A stretch of DNA of 64,000 nucleotides, from NCBI GenBank assembly GCA_973895155.1, contig OZ316899.1:11036001-11100000 (forward strand). The letters are read 5' to 3'. The translations under genes were made by a program, and so were the position numbers. Every line of letters begins with the position of its first letter. Positions within the stretch are counted from its first letter, which is position 1. The stretch is from Marsupella aquatica. Lineage: Eukaryota > Marchantiophyta. Positions 10,105-20,832 of the stretch are shown piece after piece. The notes beneath the pieces were generated by a model. That model was not told the origin of the DNA, searched no databases, and saw only the letters and a program-made list of their open reading frames with translations.

Positions 10105-12288
10105 CTAATGTCTGGCACGCTTGCTAGATCCGCCAGAGTTGGACTTGGAGCGGCCATCCCGCTGCCTTCTGAGCCGGTCGGCTTCCTGCTTGAGGAGTTG
10201 GACCTGGTCCAGCAGAGATTTGTTCTTTTGCTTTGCCGCGCCCATCTCCTCCGCGGCTTCCTGACATGCCTCTTCCAGTTGTTGGACGTTGCTCGTCAGC
10301 TTGTCCACCAACTGGGCCTGCTTTGTGGCTTCTCCTTGAAGTTGTGCCACTCCCACCTTTAGGAAGTCTATCTCGGCTGTATCTCGCTGGGCCCGAGTGT
10401 CAGCCTCCTCCACATCCTTTTGCCAAATGATGGCTTGTCCCTTCAAACTGTCAATTTGGGTTTGGAGCCGTACGATCTTGGCGTCCGTCTTGACTCCGGC
10501 CTGCTCTACCAAGATGCCCGAGCCCTAGCTTTGGCCACCTGATCTTCAGTGGCCGCTACCTGAGGCCGCAGCAGTTGGAGTTCAGTCTCCCGGGCTGCAA
10601 CTTCGTCTTTCAGGTGGGTAGACTCAATCCGATACCGCTCTATTATCTGCATAGCCTCAACTTGCGCATGTCCTGCCCGCACGGCTACAACCAACTCCTA
10701 GTTGAAGAATTAGCTAGGCCACCTTCCGTGCCATGTACTCCCCGATATCCCGTGCAATTTGTTGAGAGAAGTCTCCCAGCAACCCATTCAAAAACGTGCC
10801 CGGTGCAAAGAGTTCCGGGCTTTCCACACTATGGCCCTCCGGGTTTGGGCAAGGACAAACCTCAGCTCGCGCGGGAGTTGGAGTGGTGACGTCTAGCCCT
10901 TGAAGTATGGCGGTAGAGGGGGTTGGGTTTTCTTGGGCTGGGCGGTTCTCCTGAACAATCGCGGAGGTTGGCGGGATGTCCTCTACGATTGCAGTCTCGA
11001 GCGCGGGTCCGGCCTCTGCCAGCCCGACTTCAGTTGCATTGACTTGGTTGATCGCGTCCAAGGTTGCGATAATTGCATCATCCGGTACATTTGGAGGGGC
11101 GATAGCGGCTGATTGCGGGGCCAGGGTAGTAGGTCTCACGGCCGCCAGACTTCAAGCCTTGGGCTGAGGTCGCCTCTCTTGGGCCAAGAATATCCACCAT
11201 GATGAGGTCAGCTCGGGCTTGTTGATATGAGGGAGGCTTTGGCGGTCAAAATGGGCGTATCACTCGATGATGATTTTGATGTGGCTAGCAAAGTGCGCCT
11301 TCTCTCCGAGGTACAAAGTCTTCCTTCTCCGCTCCATCTCCTCGTGGAACTTCTTGGCGAAAAAGGACGCCCACTTCCTAGGCCGGTAGTTCTCGACCTA
11401 GATGACCTGGGCGGCAGATATTTTGCCCCTCAGTTCCATCATGTGGATGGCGTACCGCTGGAACTCCAGCTGTTCTGCTACCTCCGGGGTGAGGCATGTC
11501 CTCATCAAGAATCCGTTGTCCACTGCTCCCTCGGCTGGGAAGCTAGAGGACTGATACTTGGCTCCTTTGCCCCTGGGAGCCCATGATTCTACCCAATTTA
11601 TTCCTTCGGGTAGGCCAAAGATCATCTTGAGACGTGCCTTGTTGAGGGACATCACCCTCCCGTGCACTCGGGTTTGTTGGCGGGCTTTGTCAAAGTTCTG
11701 GATGAACTCCGTCATGTCCTGCCCGTAGTACCTGCATCTATTCCAAGGAAGAGAGGCGAGGTGCTCAAACCCTTGGGTCTTCAGGTAGCATGCATGCTTG
11801 GGGTGGAGGATGTTTTTATGGACATTCTCCTCCATGCAATGCATGGTCAGCTTGGCCACCGCAACTATGGCCAAAGGCAGCCCGGATACGGTTGTGGGTT
11901 CCTTTCTTGTCCTACCCCGAGACTGGTTCTCGGGGTGACTTGAAGAAGGGGACATCTCCCCATCCTCTCTATCGGGCGGCGGCAGCGCTACCGCCGTTAG
12001 CACTGGTGTTGGGGCTGCTACTATCACTGTGTTATCCACTCGGGCTTGTGTGAGTTGTGTTGGGTTGCCCGGTGCATGTTGATTTTCACCTTGAGGTCGC
12101 CGGTTCAGGGGAGGGTGAGCTTCCTTGTCTTTGGAACTGATGTTCACCGCATTTACCACGGATCGCACCCAGAGGGGTGGTGCGGCTGGTGGTGGAGATT
12201 GGCTTGGCGGAGGCCGAGGTGGTGTTGGCGTGGGCACCAATGAGTCGGCGATGGTCGTAGCTAGAGGAGGCGCCATATGATTTAGCAA
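10105..12288 (-). pseudogene. Gag-like retroelement gene with coiled-coil C-terminus
   Basis: On the minus strand a 296-residue frame (12288-11398) begins with a proline-rich tail, then a charged linker, then a globular region (HPKHACYLKTQGFEHLASLP, then FIQNFDKARQQTRVHGRVMS and MIFGLPEGINWVESW). Coding continues with frame changes through 11139-10714 (Ala/Pro/Thr-rich) and 10694-10506. It ends in a long heptad-rich coiled coil (10512-10105; LQTQIDSLKGQ, VDKLTSNVQQLEEA) with a basic tail. I do not recognise the family. Layout and neighbouring LTR-like repeat suggest a gag-type structural protein of a retroelement nested in the Harbinger element. Frame changes near 11.2 and 10.7 kb imply decay, though introns are possible. 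Confidence 0.5.
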
Positions 12289-13181
12289 GTTTCAGGGGAA
12301 GCCGAGTGAGGTTAGGATGGATGTCTCACCCGTAGCTGCAGTACGAAACTGGTAGTTTATGGAAGCCTGGACTTTGGCGGGGATATGATTGAAGTGGTGT
12401 TGTTGTATGTCGATCGTGCTCGGGAGTGTGAAGACCTTATTTGGAAGCCAAAGGAGTGTTTCCTAGAAACCGACGTACTTTGGGCCATCGAAGAAGTATT
12501 CGGAGATCTCGTTGGCACAATAGAGCTTGCTCTAGAATGGGAGGTTGAAAACTCTGTTATAGTAATAGCGCCCGACTAGGCGGATGAGTCGTTTGTACTG
12601 CCTTTCGGTTTTGTACCGGCGTGGGTTGACCTCGGCCAGTGACTTTGCTAAATGATTTCCAATGGATAGAAATTGAAGCCAAAACCAAAGGGCAGAACTG
12701 GACATAATCGTGACAGACATACAGGAAACGGCGGTGGGTGATTGAGGAGCAAACGAGTAAGCTGGGATTGAAGTTGGCGCAAAGGGTGAAGTGGTGGTGC
12801 TTCACGAGAGAATGGCCTGCCTTTTATACCCTGAGGGCTTGTCGGCCGAACGGTCCCTTCCTCCTTTTGATAGGCCGATCCTTTCACGCTTGTAGTGTAC
12901 CGGCCACTCCGCAGGTTCGGGTTAGAGCATGTCAGTGAGCCGCCTCCTAAATTTGTTATACGGACCCGAGGGTGCCTCCCTACACGCTTGTGACTCAGAG
13001 TACGAATGGTGCTCTACCGCCAGCCCGAGCGTAAATATTCCTTATTGACTAGTGATGTCCTAGTCGTGGTTACTACCTATTTTAGTGTCATTATGCTAAT
13101 TATTACGGACTACTATGTCCCTAGCGCGCGTGCTAAGCACGGATTAGACCGGATCACTCATTAACCGCCGTGCTGGCGGCG
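12289..13181. other. Upstream flank of the gag-like gene, nothing recognised
   Basis: No gene supported. Short frames on both strands are not convincing. It lies 5' of the minus-strand gag-like gene and ends at the 3' part of the Harbinger Myb-like gene; it may hold a 5' LTR or leader. Confidence 0.4.
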
Positions 13182-13740
13182 TCAAAATTTCAACTTCCTT
13201 GCCTCTTCTAGCTTCCACTGTCTAACAAAGTCACGCAGCTCTGGCTCCATGTTGTTGGTAGGCAGCGTCAATAGTTTCATGAGGGAATTATTCTGCAAAG
13301 TGAGCACCCTATCTCGATTTGCAGTTGCCATCTCCTTATAGGCATTTGCACTAACCTTCATAGCTTCTTGTTCTATTTTCATCCGCTTGTGATCCTCCTT
13401 GGCTCTCTTGTTTCCTTGAGGCCTCTTCCTCATGTCACACTATCAATCTTCAGCCGCTTCATCCTGGTCTTTATCAAAACTCTCATTGTCACCATTGTCA
13501 GTGACAATTGGAGAGGGGCTTGAGTACTCATTCTCAATTGTGTCACTCCTGGATGTTGTTGACTTCTTTCCCTTCCCTTTAGCCGTATCGTCTGTTGGAT
13601 TTCCCCACCGTGGGGAGTCTTTCAAAATCCAAAAGCAAGAATCAAAAGGGAAAGATTTCCCTTTGGGATGGTTTTTGCTTAAATAATTCTTTTGCCTTCA
13701 ACACTGTGTCATTTGCGTTTTGTCACGCAATTGACATGGG
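13182..13740 (-). pseudogene. Harbinger Myb-like protein, C-terminal (NAM-associated type) part
   Basis: Minus-strand reading gives TVLKAKELFKQ, then after a frame change FPFDSCFWILKDSPRW, a serine/acidic linker (13625-13443) and a final basic helical segment (13433-13182; KRAKEDHKRMKIEQEAMK). This order matches the plant NAM-associated C-terminal region found in the DNA-binding partner proteins of Harbinger transposases. The N-terminal half lies at 16430-16068, separated by about 2.3 kb of inserted repeat. The junctions carry similar words (CGCAAATGACA here, CGCCAATGACA there), possibly traces of a target duplication. Confidence 0.7.
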
Positions 13741-13813
13741 TCTCAACACCAAAATCATCACTATTGGGTGCCAAAACCATCTCCTTGTACCTGAGGATCA
13801 CGAAGGGATGCTG

Positions 13814-16055
13814 TGAAGGCCGGTAAACACCAGTTTATGCCCTTAACACCAGACTATCATAGCAAGACTCTGTCACACATCACCCAAGCTCAATCCCTAG
13901 GAACCAAGGTTGGGATTCAGATCCTGTGCTCATGATAGTTCTGGTGAGAAGGGGTCTTCATAGGTATATTTCTATTCCGCCGCCGGAATGTACCCATAAA
14001 CCAGTGACTCCTGACTAATTCTCGGCTTAGGGACTTCTAAGCCATTGCCCCACCACTTTGCCATTCCACTCTCAACAATCAGAGCTATGATAGCCCTCAC
14101 CCAACCCACTTCAATGCACCCGGTACACCTCTCAATGGCGCTGCTAGTCCCATCATACACTCAAATTGCCTCACACACACACACATCTATGAGAGAAATG
14201 AGGCCTGAGAGGAAAACTCAATTAGATTCAAAGATGTGCACAATAGTTCACTGAGAACACTTGATCTAAACACTAGGCTCGAAGGCTGTCTCCTCCAGAT
14301 TGCGACGTGCTTGCCCCGCAAGCCCCATGCTTGCCAGGCAAGCTCAATCCTGAACCTGAGCCCGACTCACTCCAGATTGCGACGGCAGATTGGACTCGAA
14401 CCAATCCCGTACTTGCCTTGCAAACTCAATCCTGAACTCAACCTCCTTCACTGCACTTCATTCTTGGGGGCACATACAGATCTCACACCTCCATTTCAGA
14501 ATGTCAAGTTACGCATGCACAGTTGACTCGACTTCAAAGCTGGTACCAGGCCTAACAACGATCTATCCAGACTGCAATGAGGCCCGGCCTCATGCTTGCC
14601 CTGCAAGCTCAGCTCTGGCCATAAATCCCTTAGTGCTCTCTACCAGACAAAGGCCGGGACTCCCCATGGATCACGTAGCCTTGCCAGACTGAACTGTAAA
14701 TGCTCCTCCTGCTGCCCCTCAATTAGTGTCTCAACCTTCCTAATGTGCTCACCGCAAATCACATTGAAATCCTCCCCACAGTTTACAATCACCAACACAT
14801 CACCTATCACCAAGGCTCTGTATCGGGGGAAAAGAACCCAATTGTGTTGCCTACTAGAAAGTACCACAATCTAGCTTGCAAACCTGGCCAACTGTTGCTG
14901 TGAAGCGTGGTTGATTACTCCCTGAGTAATAGCACAACCAAGCTCTCCCCAACACACAACTTCCAAGCCTAGCCTTCCTTGCACAAAGCTCCTCCCTGCT
15001 GCTCAGTCTACGTGAGATCACAAAAATGAAGTCCCCCCCTTGCCTCTACCGGGGGGCAGCTCTATATACTCTCATATTGAGCCCAAATGGGTGGATACTA
15101 CGCTGCTGGAGCCCCATCCCAGCCCTAATAGAGCCGCCACTATCTCTAACTACTGAACCCTAACTCGCAACTTTATTTCTATCTCGAATTGGCTATGTAT
15201 TTCAGATTTGGCCCTCCTCCATGGTTTTTGCGAGCTTGCGCCTCCTCTCCCGATTTCTCTATTCAACCATTTGCTGCGTGGATAGCAGCGTTGGAAGCGG
15301 CTTGAGCTCCTCTTTCCAACGAGGTCAATTATAGCCGATTTGGTCAAATACACAGAGTTATGCCCCCGCAACCGAGAGATGGTACTCACTGCTACGCTAA
15401 CCCGAGTTACATAGCTAACCCAAGTTCGGCTAACCTAGCTATCCTATCTAACCCGAGTAGAGCTAACCCGTGGTCTCGGGTTAGGCCGCTACCCACTATC
15501 CGCTAACCTAGGTTAAGCTGAGCCCGAACCCGAGCTTGCCTATGCTAACCCGAGCCCGAGTTTAGGCTAACCCAAGTTCAGTCTAACCCAGGATCAATCG
15601 AATCTGAACCCGGGTTAAGCCTAAGCTGAAGCTGTGCTGACCTGAGCTAAGCTAAAGCCGTGCTTACCTGAGCTAAGCTGAAGCCGTGCTTACCTAAGCT
15701 AAGCCGTGGCCGAGCTTGGGTTAACCCAAAACTGAAGCCGAATCCGCTAATTCCGGCCACAAGTTAACCCGTCACACTAATCAGGCCGTATCTTCCTTAA
15801 TACACCTCCGTTTCCCGAGTGTTTTATATCAATTTTACTCACCTTGACCAGATCTTTCCAATGCTCTTTAAAGATCCAGATTTGGTGACATATTGAAAGA
15901 GATATGGTCGCCAACCACCCGCGACATAGCTTTTATTTCCCTACTCTTAACGCCATGATTGCCCTTATTCTTGCCATCTGGCTAATTGTTATGCAATATC
16001 AATAGCTACTCCTTGCATACAACAACCTACTTAATCAGATTACAGAATAAGGACC
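13814..16055. mobile_element. LTR-like insertion splitting the Myb-like gene (repeat copy 2)
   Basis: About 2.2 kb separates the two halves of one gene. The part at 13940-15170 shares ordered blocks with 9340-10100 (TTCCGCCGCCGGAA, ACAAAGGCCGGGACTCCC, CCCCCCTTGCCTCTA). No coding domain is seen. The ends are approximate. It may be a solo LTR or non-autonomous LTR element. Confidence 0.45.
15394..15770. repeat. Degenerate short tandem array, CTAACCCGAG / AAGCTGAAGCCGTGCT
   Basis: GCTAACCCGAG-like units recur many times from 15394 to about 15600. They grade into AGCTAAGCTGAAGCCGTGCTTACCTG units to about 15710. Simple-sequence expansion inside the LTR-like insertion. Confidence 0.7.
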
Positions 16056-16067
16056 ATGTCATTGGCG

Positions 16068-16430
16068 TCACACGTTTGTCCCTGACATTTGAAGGTCCTC
16101 TACCCGTTGAAAGCAACCTATGAACTTTGACACATCATGTTTAATGTTAGACCACTTCCCTTCCAGTGATTTTTGGCCCCTTGACTCGGCTCCCTTTGGT
16201 TTGTGCTTCTTGTAATGACCAGTCACCCGATCCCAAAATCTCTCAGCCCTTTGCCCCACACCAACACAAGGATCTTGGGAGACATGGAGAAGACTGTAGC
16301 ATAGCTGCTTTAGTTCTTCTGGTCCATAATTTTTCCCACGACTTGCTGCCATGTTCAAACCTTTGTACGCGAATTTCAATGGATTCCTCATGGGCAATGT
16401 TAGTGTTGCACGATGCTCTGCCACCCACAA
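16068..16430 (-). pseudogene. Harbinger Myb-like (SANT) protein, N-terminal part
   Basis: 120 residues read from the minus strand. LKQLCYSLLHVSQDPCVGVG, QRAERFWDRVTGHYKKHKP, and SLEGKWSNIKHDVSKFIGCF fit the tri-helical Myb/SANT-like DNA-binding domain of the second protein of PIF/Harbinger elements, which helps the transposase recognise the ends. After QMSGTNV a TGA and frame change follow, and the homologous continuation is found at 13740-13182 across an insertion. Inactive. Confidence 0.75.
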
Positions 16431-16732
16431 GGACTATTCATCGATAGTCGTATGCTCATAGCGGGCCGCGGGAAACAGTTCATATTCTGGTGCCAATAGT
16501 GACACCTTCACAGCGCGTGCCGCGTGGAGCCACTACTATTGTCGATTTGTTTGCGGGCTAGCGGAGGGGTTCCAAATGGCAACCGCCTTTCCGCCCACAA
16601 GTAGCGGCGAGAAGGCATATGATGTGGTTGCTTTCGTAAAACATTTGTGGATGGTGACACCGTTGGAGAAAGATTTTTGCTATTAGAGACTGTTATTCAA
16701 CCATTTGGCGTTTGCGGGGACCTTTGGAGGCT

Positions 16733-16747
16733 CCATTGGAGATGCTC
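16733..16747 (-). repeat. Right terminal inverted repeat of the Harbinger element
   Basis: CCATTGGAGATGCTC, the exact reverse complement of 6054-6068, followed by TAA (16748-16750). Confidence 0.9.
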
Positions 16748-16766
16748 TAACCACCAGCTAGGGGGG

Positions 16767-17347
16767 CGAATATGGATTTTGGCGCACATGTGTTGTGTGA
16801 TTTTTTTTCTTGTTTACATGGTGTGTCACGATGTGAGTTGGGTATGGATGTGTGTCCGCATGACAATTGGCACTCCATGTTGCATTTAGGTTGCAACTTT
16901 GTTGGTTGCATATGTTGTGTTGTGGGTTTGGGAGGATGACCTAGTATAGCAGGTCACCTGGTAGGGATGACATATTCACCCAGGTTACCATGCCCTTTGT
17001 GCCATGGGGGTATACCTTGGAGAATGAGGATTAGCTCCTCATTCTTCCAAGTTGAGCCTTCCGACACTAGTAGAGCTCGTGTGAGTGTGACTATGGTGAG
17101 AGAGAGTGTATGTCGGTTGGCATGTAGAGCGATATTAGTAGGGTTCTGCTATGTGTATAGACTTGGAGTCCCGCATGGCTAGCGGGTGAGTTTGGCTCGA
17201 CTTAGTGATACCTTGCGACGGGGTTCCGTTACGCAAGAGATTGATATGGATTTTGGCAAACATGCGTTGTGTGTCGTGTGATTATCTTTTTCTTATTTAC
17301 ATGATGTGCCACAATGTGAGTTGGGTATGGATGTGTGTCCGCACGAC
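16767..17347. repeat. Pair of direct repeats, about 100 bp each
   Basis: 16767-16866 and 17246-17347 share ATATGGATTTTGGC, TGTTGTGTG, TTTACATG and the block TGTGAGTTGGGTATGGATGT plus GTGTCCGCA, at roughly 85-90% by eye. The 380 bp between them has no gene. Could be residual LTR or locally duplicated sequence of the DNA into which the Harbinger element inserted. Confidence 0.65.
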
Positions 17348-17369
17348 ACATCTATCCATTATATTAATG

Positions 17370-18870
17370 AGCAGGAAGGGGGAATATGATTTTGAGCCTA
17401 CATATGCAATTGCGACAAACCAACCTGCTTGATACTTTCCATCTGCAACTACACCTATGACATGGGCATCACCTAAGCCGATGAATAGACCAATATTATC
17501 ATATAATAGACTAGTACCGAGACCATCTATGGGACCGCCTGGTGGATACCCACCTAGGGGAGCGCCTTGAGAACAAGGTACTTGCTTGAACTGTGGCCAA
17601 ACAAGCCATTATTCTCCTCAATGCCCTTATCCTAAGCAAGAAGTTGGTTATACCCATATTTGTGGTAACTGTGGAAAAGAAGGTCATTGACCAGTAGAAT
17701 GCCCAAGTCCACCCAAACCAAAGATGATGGAATGATTTGCTTAGGACCCGACTACGGAGCCAACAAAGTGAGAAGCTAATGTTCAAATGATATATTCTGA
17801 ACATATTGAGGATTGTAATTTTGTTCAGTTAGAAGGTGTTCACCACATCTCTTGGTCAGATGCATCAGCTCATCACCCTGTGTTTAATCAACCCCTTGTT
17901 GCAACCATACCGGATGTTGAAGTAAGTCAACTGGTTAAACCAAGTGTTGTGGGCACTCCAAACAAGAGAATTCAGGAGCGAGATGAGATTTTAGATATCT
18001 TTGCCACTACTAGATCCAACACTAAGGAGAAAGCAACATTAGATTCACAAAAAGGGAAGAAGAAGGGACAGTCCAAATCACCGGAGAAAAAGGAAAAGAG
18101 ACCCGTGGTTTACCTAAGGAACAAGACCCTGATTATGACATAAATGACCAAAAATATTATGCACCAAATATCTCTGACGAGGTAAAAGCTCAAATTGTTG
18201 AACTTATTGTGAAAGTTAAACCTGCCGAAACACAAGACTTTATTAAGAGAAAAATGGAAAAGATAGTACCCCAAAAGAGCGCATATGATATTGTTGAAGT
18301 TGTCAAAAATCGTTTGGCCAACATCACTGTTGGAGAGTTATTAGAAGATAATCCTATTTACCAAAAGCAGCTTAAGAGCCTCATCACCAGACCTGGGCGG
18401 AGGAGGAAATTGCCAGAGGAAGATGTGAGAAGATTGGAATAGACTGATAAAGGGGCCCCCTAAAGTTGATATTCAAATCAATGGTTGGGTAATCACTAGA
18501 ATTCCTATAGATGGAGGTTCAACTCAAGATACAACATTTAAGTTGGGTTACACTAAATTTGAGCATACACCAAAGATATTGAGGATGGTTGATCAATCCA
18601 AGATGGTTCCTAAAGGGAGACTGCTGAAGGTACCCATTAACATCACTGGACCTACCTTCTTATTGGACTATATTGTGATTAACCCTGATACACCTTCCAG
18701 ATTTGCAGTACTCCTAGACAAACCTTGGTTATATAAAGCCAAAGTAAATGTGAACTGGAAAAATCAGGAATTATCCTTTGGAAGTCATAAAGTGACCTTG
18801 CGTTGGGTAAACGACCAATACCTAGGAGAAATACAGAGTGACAACGGATACACTTCCAATTTCTTGGATT
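17370..18870 (+). pseudogene. Ty3/gypsy gag C-terminus (zinc knuckles) and aspartic protease
   Basis: Two CCHC knuckles are read at about 17580-17705: CLNCGQTSHYSPQC and CGNCGKEGH followed by a stop and PVEC. A Lys-rich linker follows (17787-18143). A frame change leads to a helical segment (18209-18442), then the protease: IPIDGGSTQ (the D-x-G-S/T type active-site loop, about 18507-18533), LGYTKFEHTPKILRMVDQS, and LLDKPWLYKAKVNVNW (about 18712-18760). This is the usual order gag-NC-PR of gypsy elements; RT, RNase H and integrase are absent, so the element is truncated at about 18870 by the next repeat. Several stops and frame changes. Could belong to the same family as the 4990-5937 fragment, but no overlap exists to test it. 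Confidence 0.75.
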
Positions 18871-18880
18871 CTCACTACTA

Positions 18881-19487
18881 CACTATCGGCCCCTTTCGCG
18901 AATCCATACACATTGCAACCAACAAAGGCCCAATAAACAGAATTCTGGCGGTTGCAAACCAACCCGCATCGCAACACTATCCCAAAATGCAAAGTTGCAA
19001 TCTTCGCACGCGGACCATCGCAACGCCATCCAACACCATGGCAATTTCCCAAACACACCACCTTGCAAATTGCCGAATACTTGCGAGTTCAAAATGGTTG
19101 CAATAGCTTTGCATTCTATCGCACGCTCCTTTGTTGCCAACGTTGATTTTTGTGAAGCTCTAAGGTTTGCTACACGGTTGTGATGTCGATGAGTTTGGTG
19201 TTTACAATGGGCTTGATTCAACAACTAGCAATTTAAGTAATATTGCACTTATGCAAAATGTTTTAGATGGGGGATTGCGAAAGGAGTCCAATCACAAGAT
19301 GAGAAGTGTTTTAGTTCAGATGTTGTGGATGTTGTGGGTTTGCATATTGTGATCATGGTATTCGTCTCTCAAACAACAATCCAAGACAATTCAGTATTTC
19401 TTTCCTATCCAAGTTTGCAATGGGTTCGCACTTTCAAGGGAACACAAGTTTCAATCAATGTTTTGCGAGGGATTTCTCTTGACAGTG
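18881..19487. mobile_element. Candidate small TIR element rich in TTGCAA/TTGCGA words
   Basis: Begins CACTATCGGCCCC near the point where gypsy homology stops and ends near TTGACAGTG (reverse complement CACTGTCAA). Between them TTGCAA, TTGCGA or their complements occur more than ten times, far denser than in flanks. That resembles subterminal transposase-binding repeats of a small CACTA- or Mutator-like element. A target duplication was not found, and the end similarity is weak. No coding capacity. Confidence 0.4.
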
Positions 19488-20832
19488 GACCCAATGTGGA
19501 AGACAAAATTGTTTTATAAGATGAAAAATAGATGGATATACAAAAAATGTTAGGGCTTGAAGGAACCCAATACACAAGAGGGGTGTCATATCTGATGCCA
19601 AGTCACCCTACTCAACATATGCTTAACTTTTTGGTTAAGTACTCGCACACTAACACTCTCTAACTAAAGATAGTTATGCATTTTAACTAGCTCTTTTAAC
19701 ACTGCCATCCAGTTGAGCGGATGGGAACCTGCAAGTGTTAACTTTTGATTTAACAAGAGTAGTTTAGAAATTAACTCTTGGTGGGAACCCACCCTTACTC
19801 TTTGGGTAACGTGTTCTTCATAAAATTTGGGTCGTTAGATACGTTAGTAACTAAACGCCAAACTGTGGATGTTGCTTTACTGTGTGTCACGAAGATGTTG
19901 GCACGGTCGACCATTTTAAAGAGCGGATGTCGAGGAGTTTTAAACTTGGAGCCGGGAGGACGTGTCTCATCCTCTTCGTAAGCCTGTTCGTAAGCCTGCG
20001 CTGGTTGACTGAATGAGACCGTGTGACAATCCAGAGATAACATACAACAGTGGGTTGCGCATTTGATTCTTTCTGCCTTTCGAAGCTGAAAGCATTGATT
20101 CTTTTTGCCTTGAAAACTTTCAGTTGCTTTTAGGTCTTCATCAAAGTCACTTAGTTGTCTTGTTTCTGTGTTACTGACTGCACTCCTTACATGAAGACGA
20201 TAATTTAGGACGAACTAAAGAGGTACGAGTGTACGCAGCACCTATCCGGAGGGGCCAGATACAAAGAAGGCGTCGTCGACTGTGGTACTCAAGGTAAAAC
20301 GAACTGGTGCTTCTCTACACTTCTTGTTCAGTCCAACCATCGTGAATTGTTTAGGATCGTTGCGGATGGACAAGTGGGAGTCTAGCATAAACGAAAAGTT
20401 GGACGGGTGGGTATAGGAATACGGAAGTACTGATGAATTCATTTGGGATAAGGTGTCGAGCACAGACGACAAAGGGGAGCTCACATCTGCGTTGGGTGAA
20501 GCTGATTTCTGGCCACGGTGAGATGTTGTCCTGAGTCGTTTGTACTTATCTGTGGAGCATTTGGAGCAATGGAGGGAGCGATGGAGCTAGCTTCCCTCGG
20601 CGAGCGCATTTATTTCGTTCTGGGTTTGCCTCATAGCTTCCCTGTTTTCAGCCTGAAATGAATGGAGCCCTCTCCGCTGATTTTCTCATCGGATTTTTGT
20701 TATTGTAACGGCAGAGTAATCTCAGGGAACCCTATTCTGGTGTGACGTGTTATCTTACTGTGTTTTTCGTACTGTCAATTTACTGTTTTCCAGCTCCTAT
20801 TTTAGCGGAGACGAGTTGCAACTTTGGATACT
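19488..20832. other. 5' flank of the SR protein gene
   Basis: No gene recognised. It must contain the promoter and 5' untranslated region of the SR gene. I cannot fix a TATA box or transcription start. Pyrimidine-rich segments at about 20720-20800, just upstream of the ATG, are compatible with a 5' leader or a leader-intron acceptor. Confidence 0.45.

Larger units (their letters stand above)
6051..16750. mobile_element. PIF/Harbinger DNA transposon with intact ends and nested insertions
   Basis: The 15-bp terminal inverted repeats GAGCATCTCCAATGG lie at 6054-6068 and, inverted, at 16733-16747. Both are bordered by TAA (6051-6053 and 16748-16750), the target duplication expected for this superfamily. 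Inside are the two genes typical of the group: a DDE transposase (+, 6475-7643) and a Myb/SANT-like protein (-, in two pieces at 16430-16068 and about 13740-13182). At 10.7 kb it is longer than usual because other elements have inserted: a coiled-coil gag-like gene (10105-12288, -) and LTR-like repeats around 9.3-10.1 and 13.8-16.05 kb. Both transposon genes are broken, so it is not autonomous today. Confidence 0.85.

Noticed and set aside
10108-12243. Several plus-strand frames of 60-119 residues
   Set aside because: All are antisense to the gag-like coiled-coil gene and have Leu/Pro/Cys-rich shadow composition.
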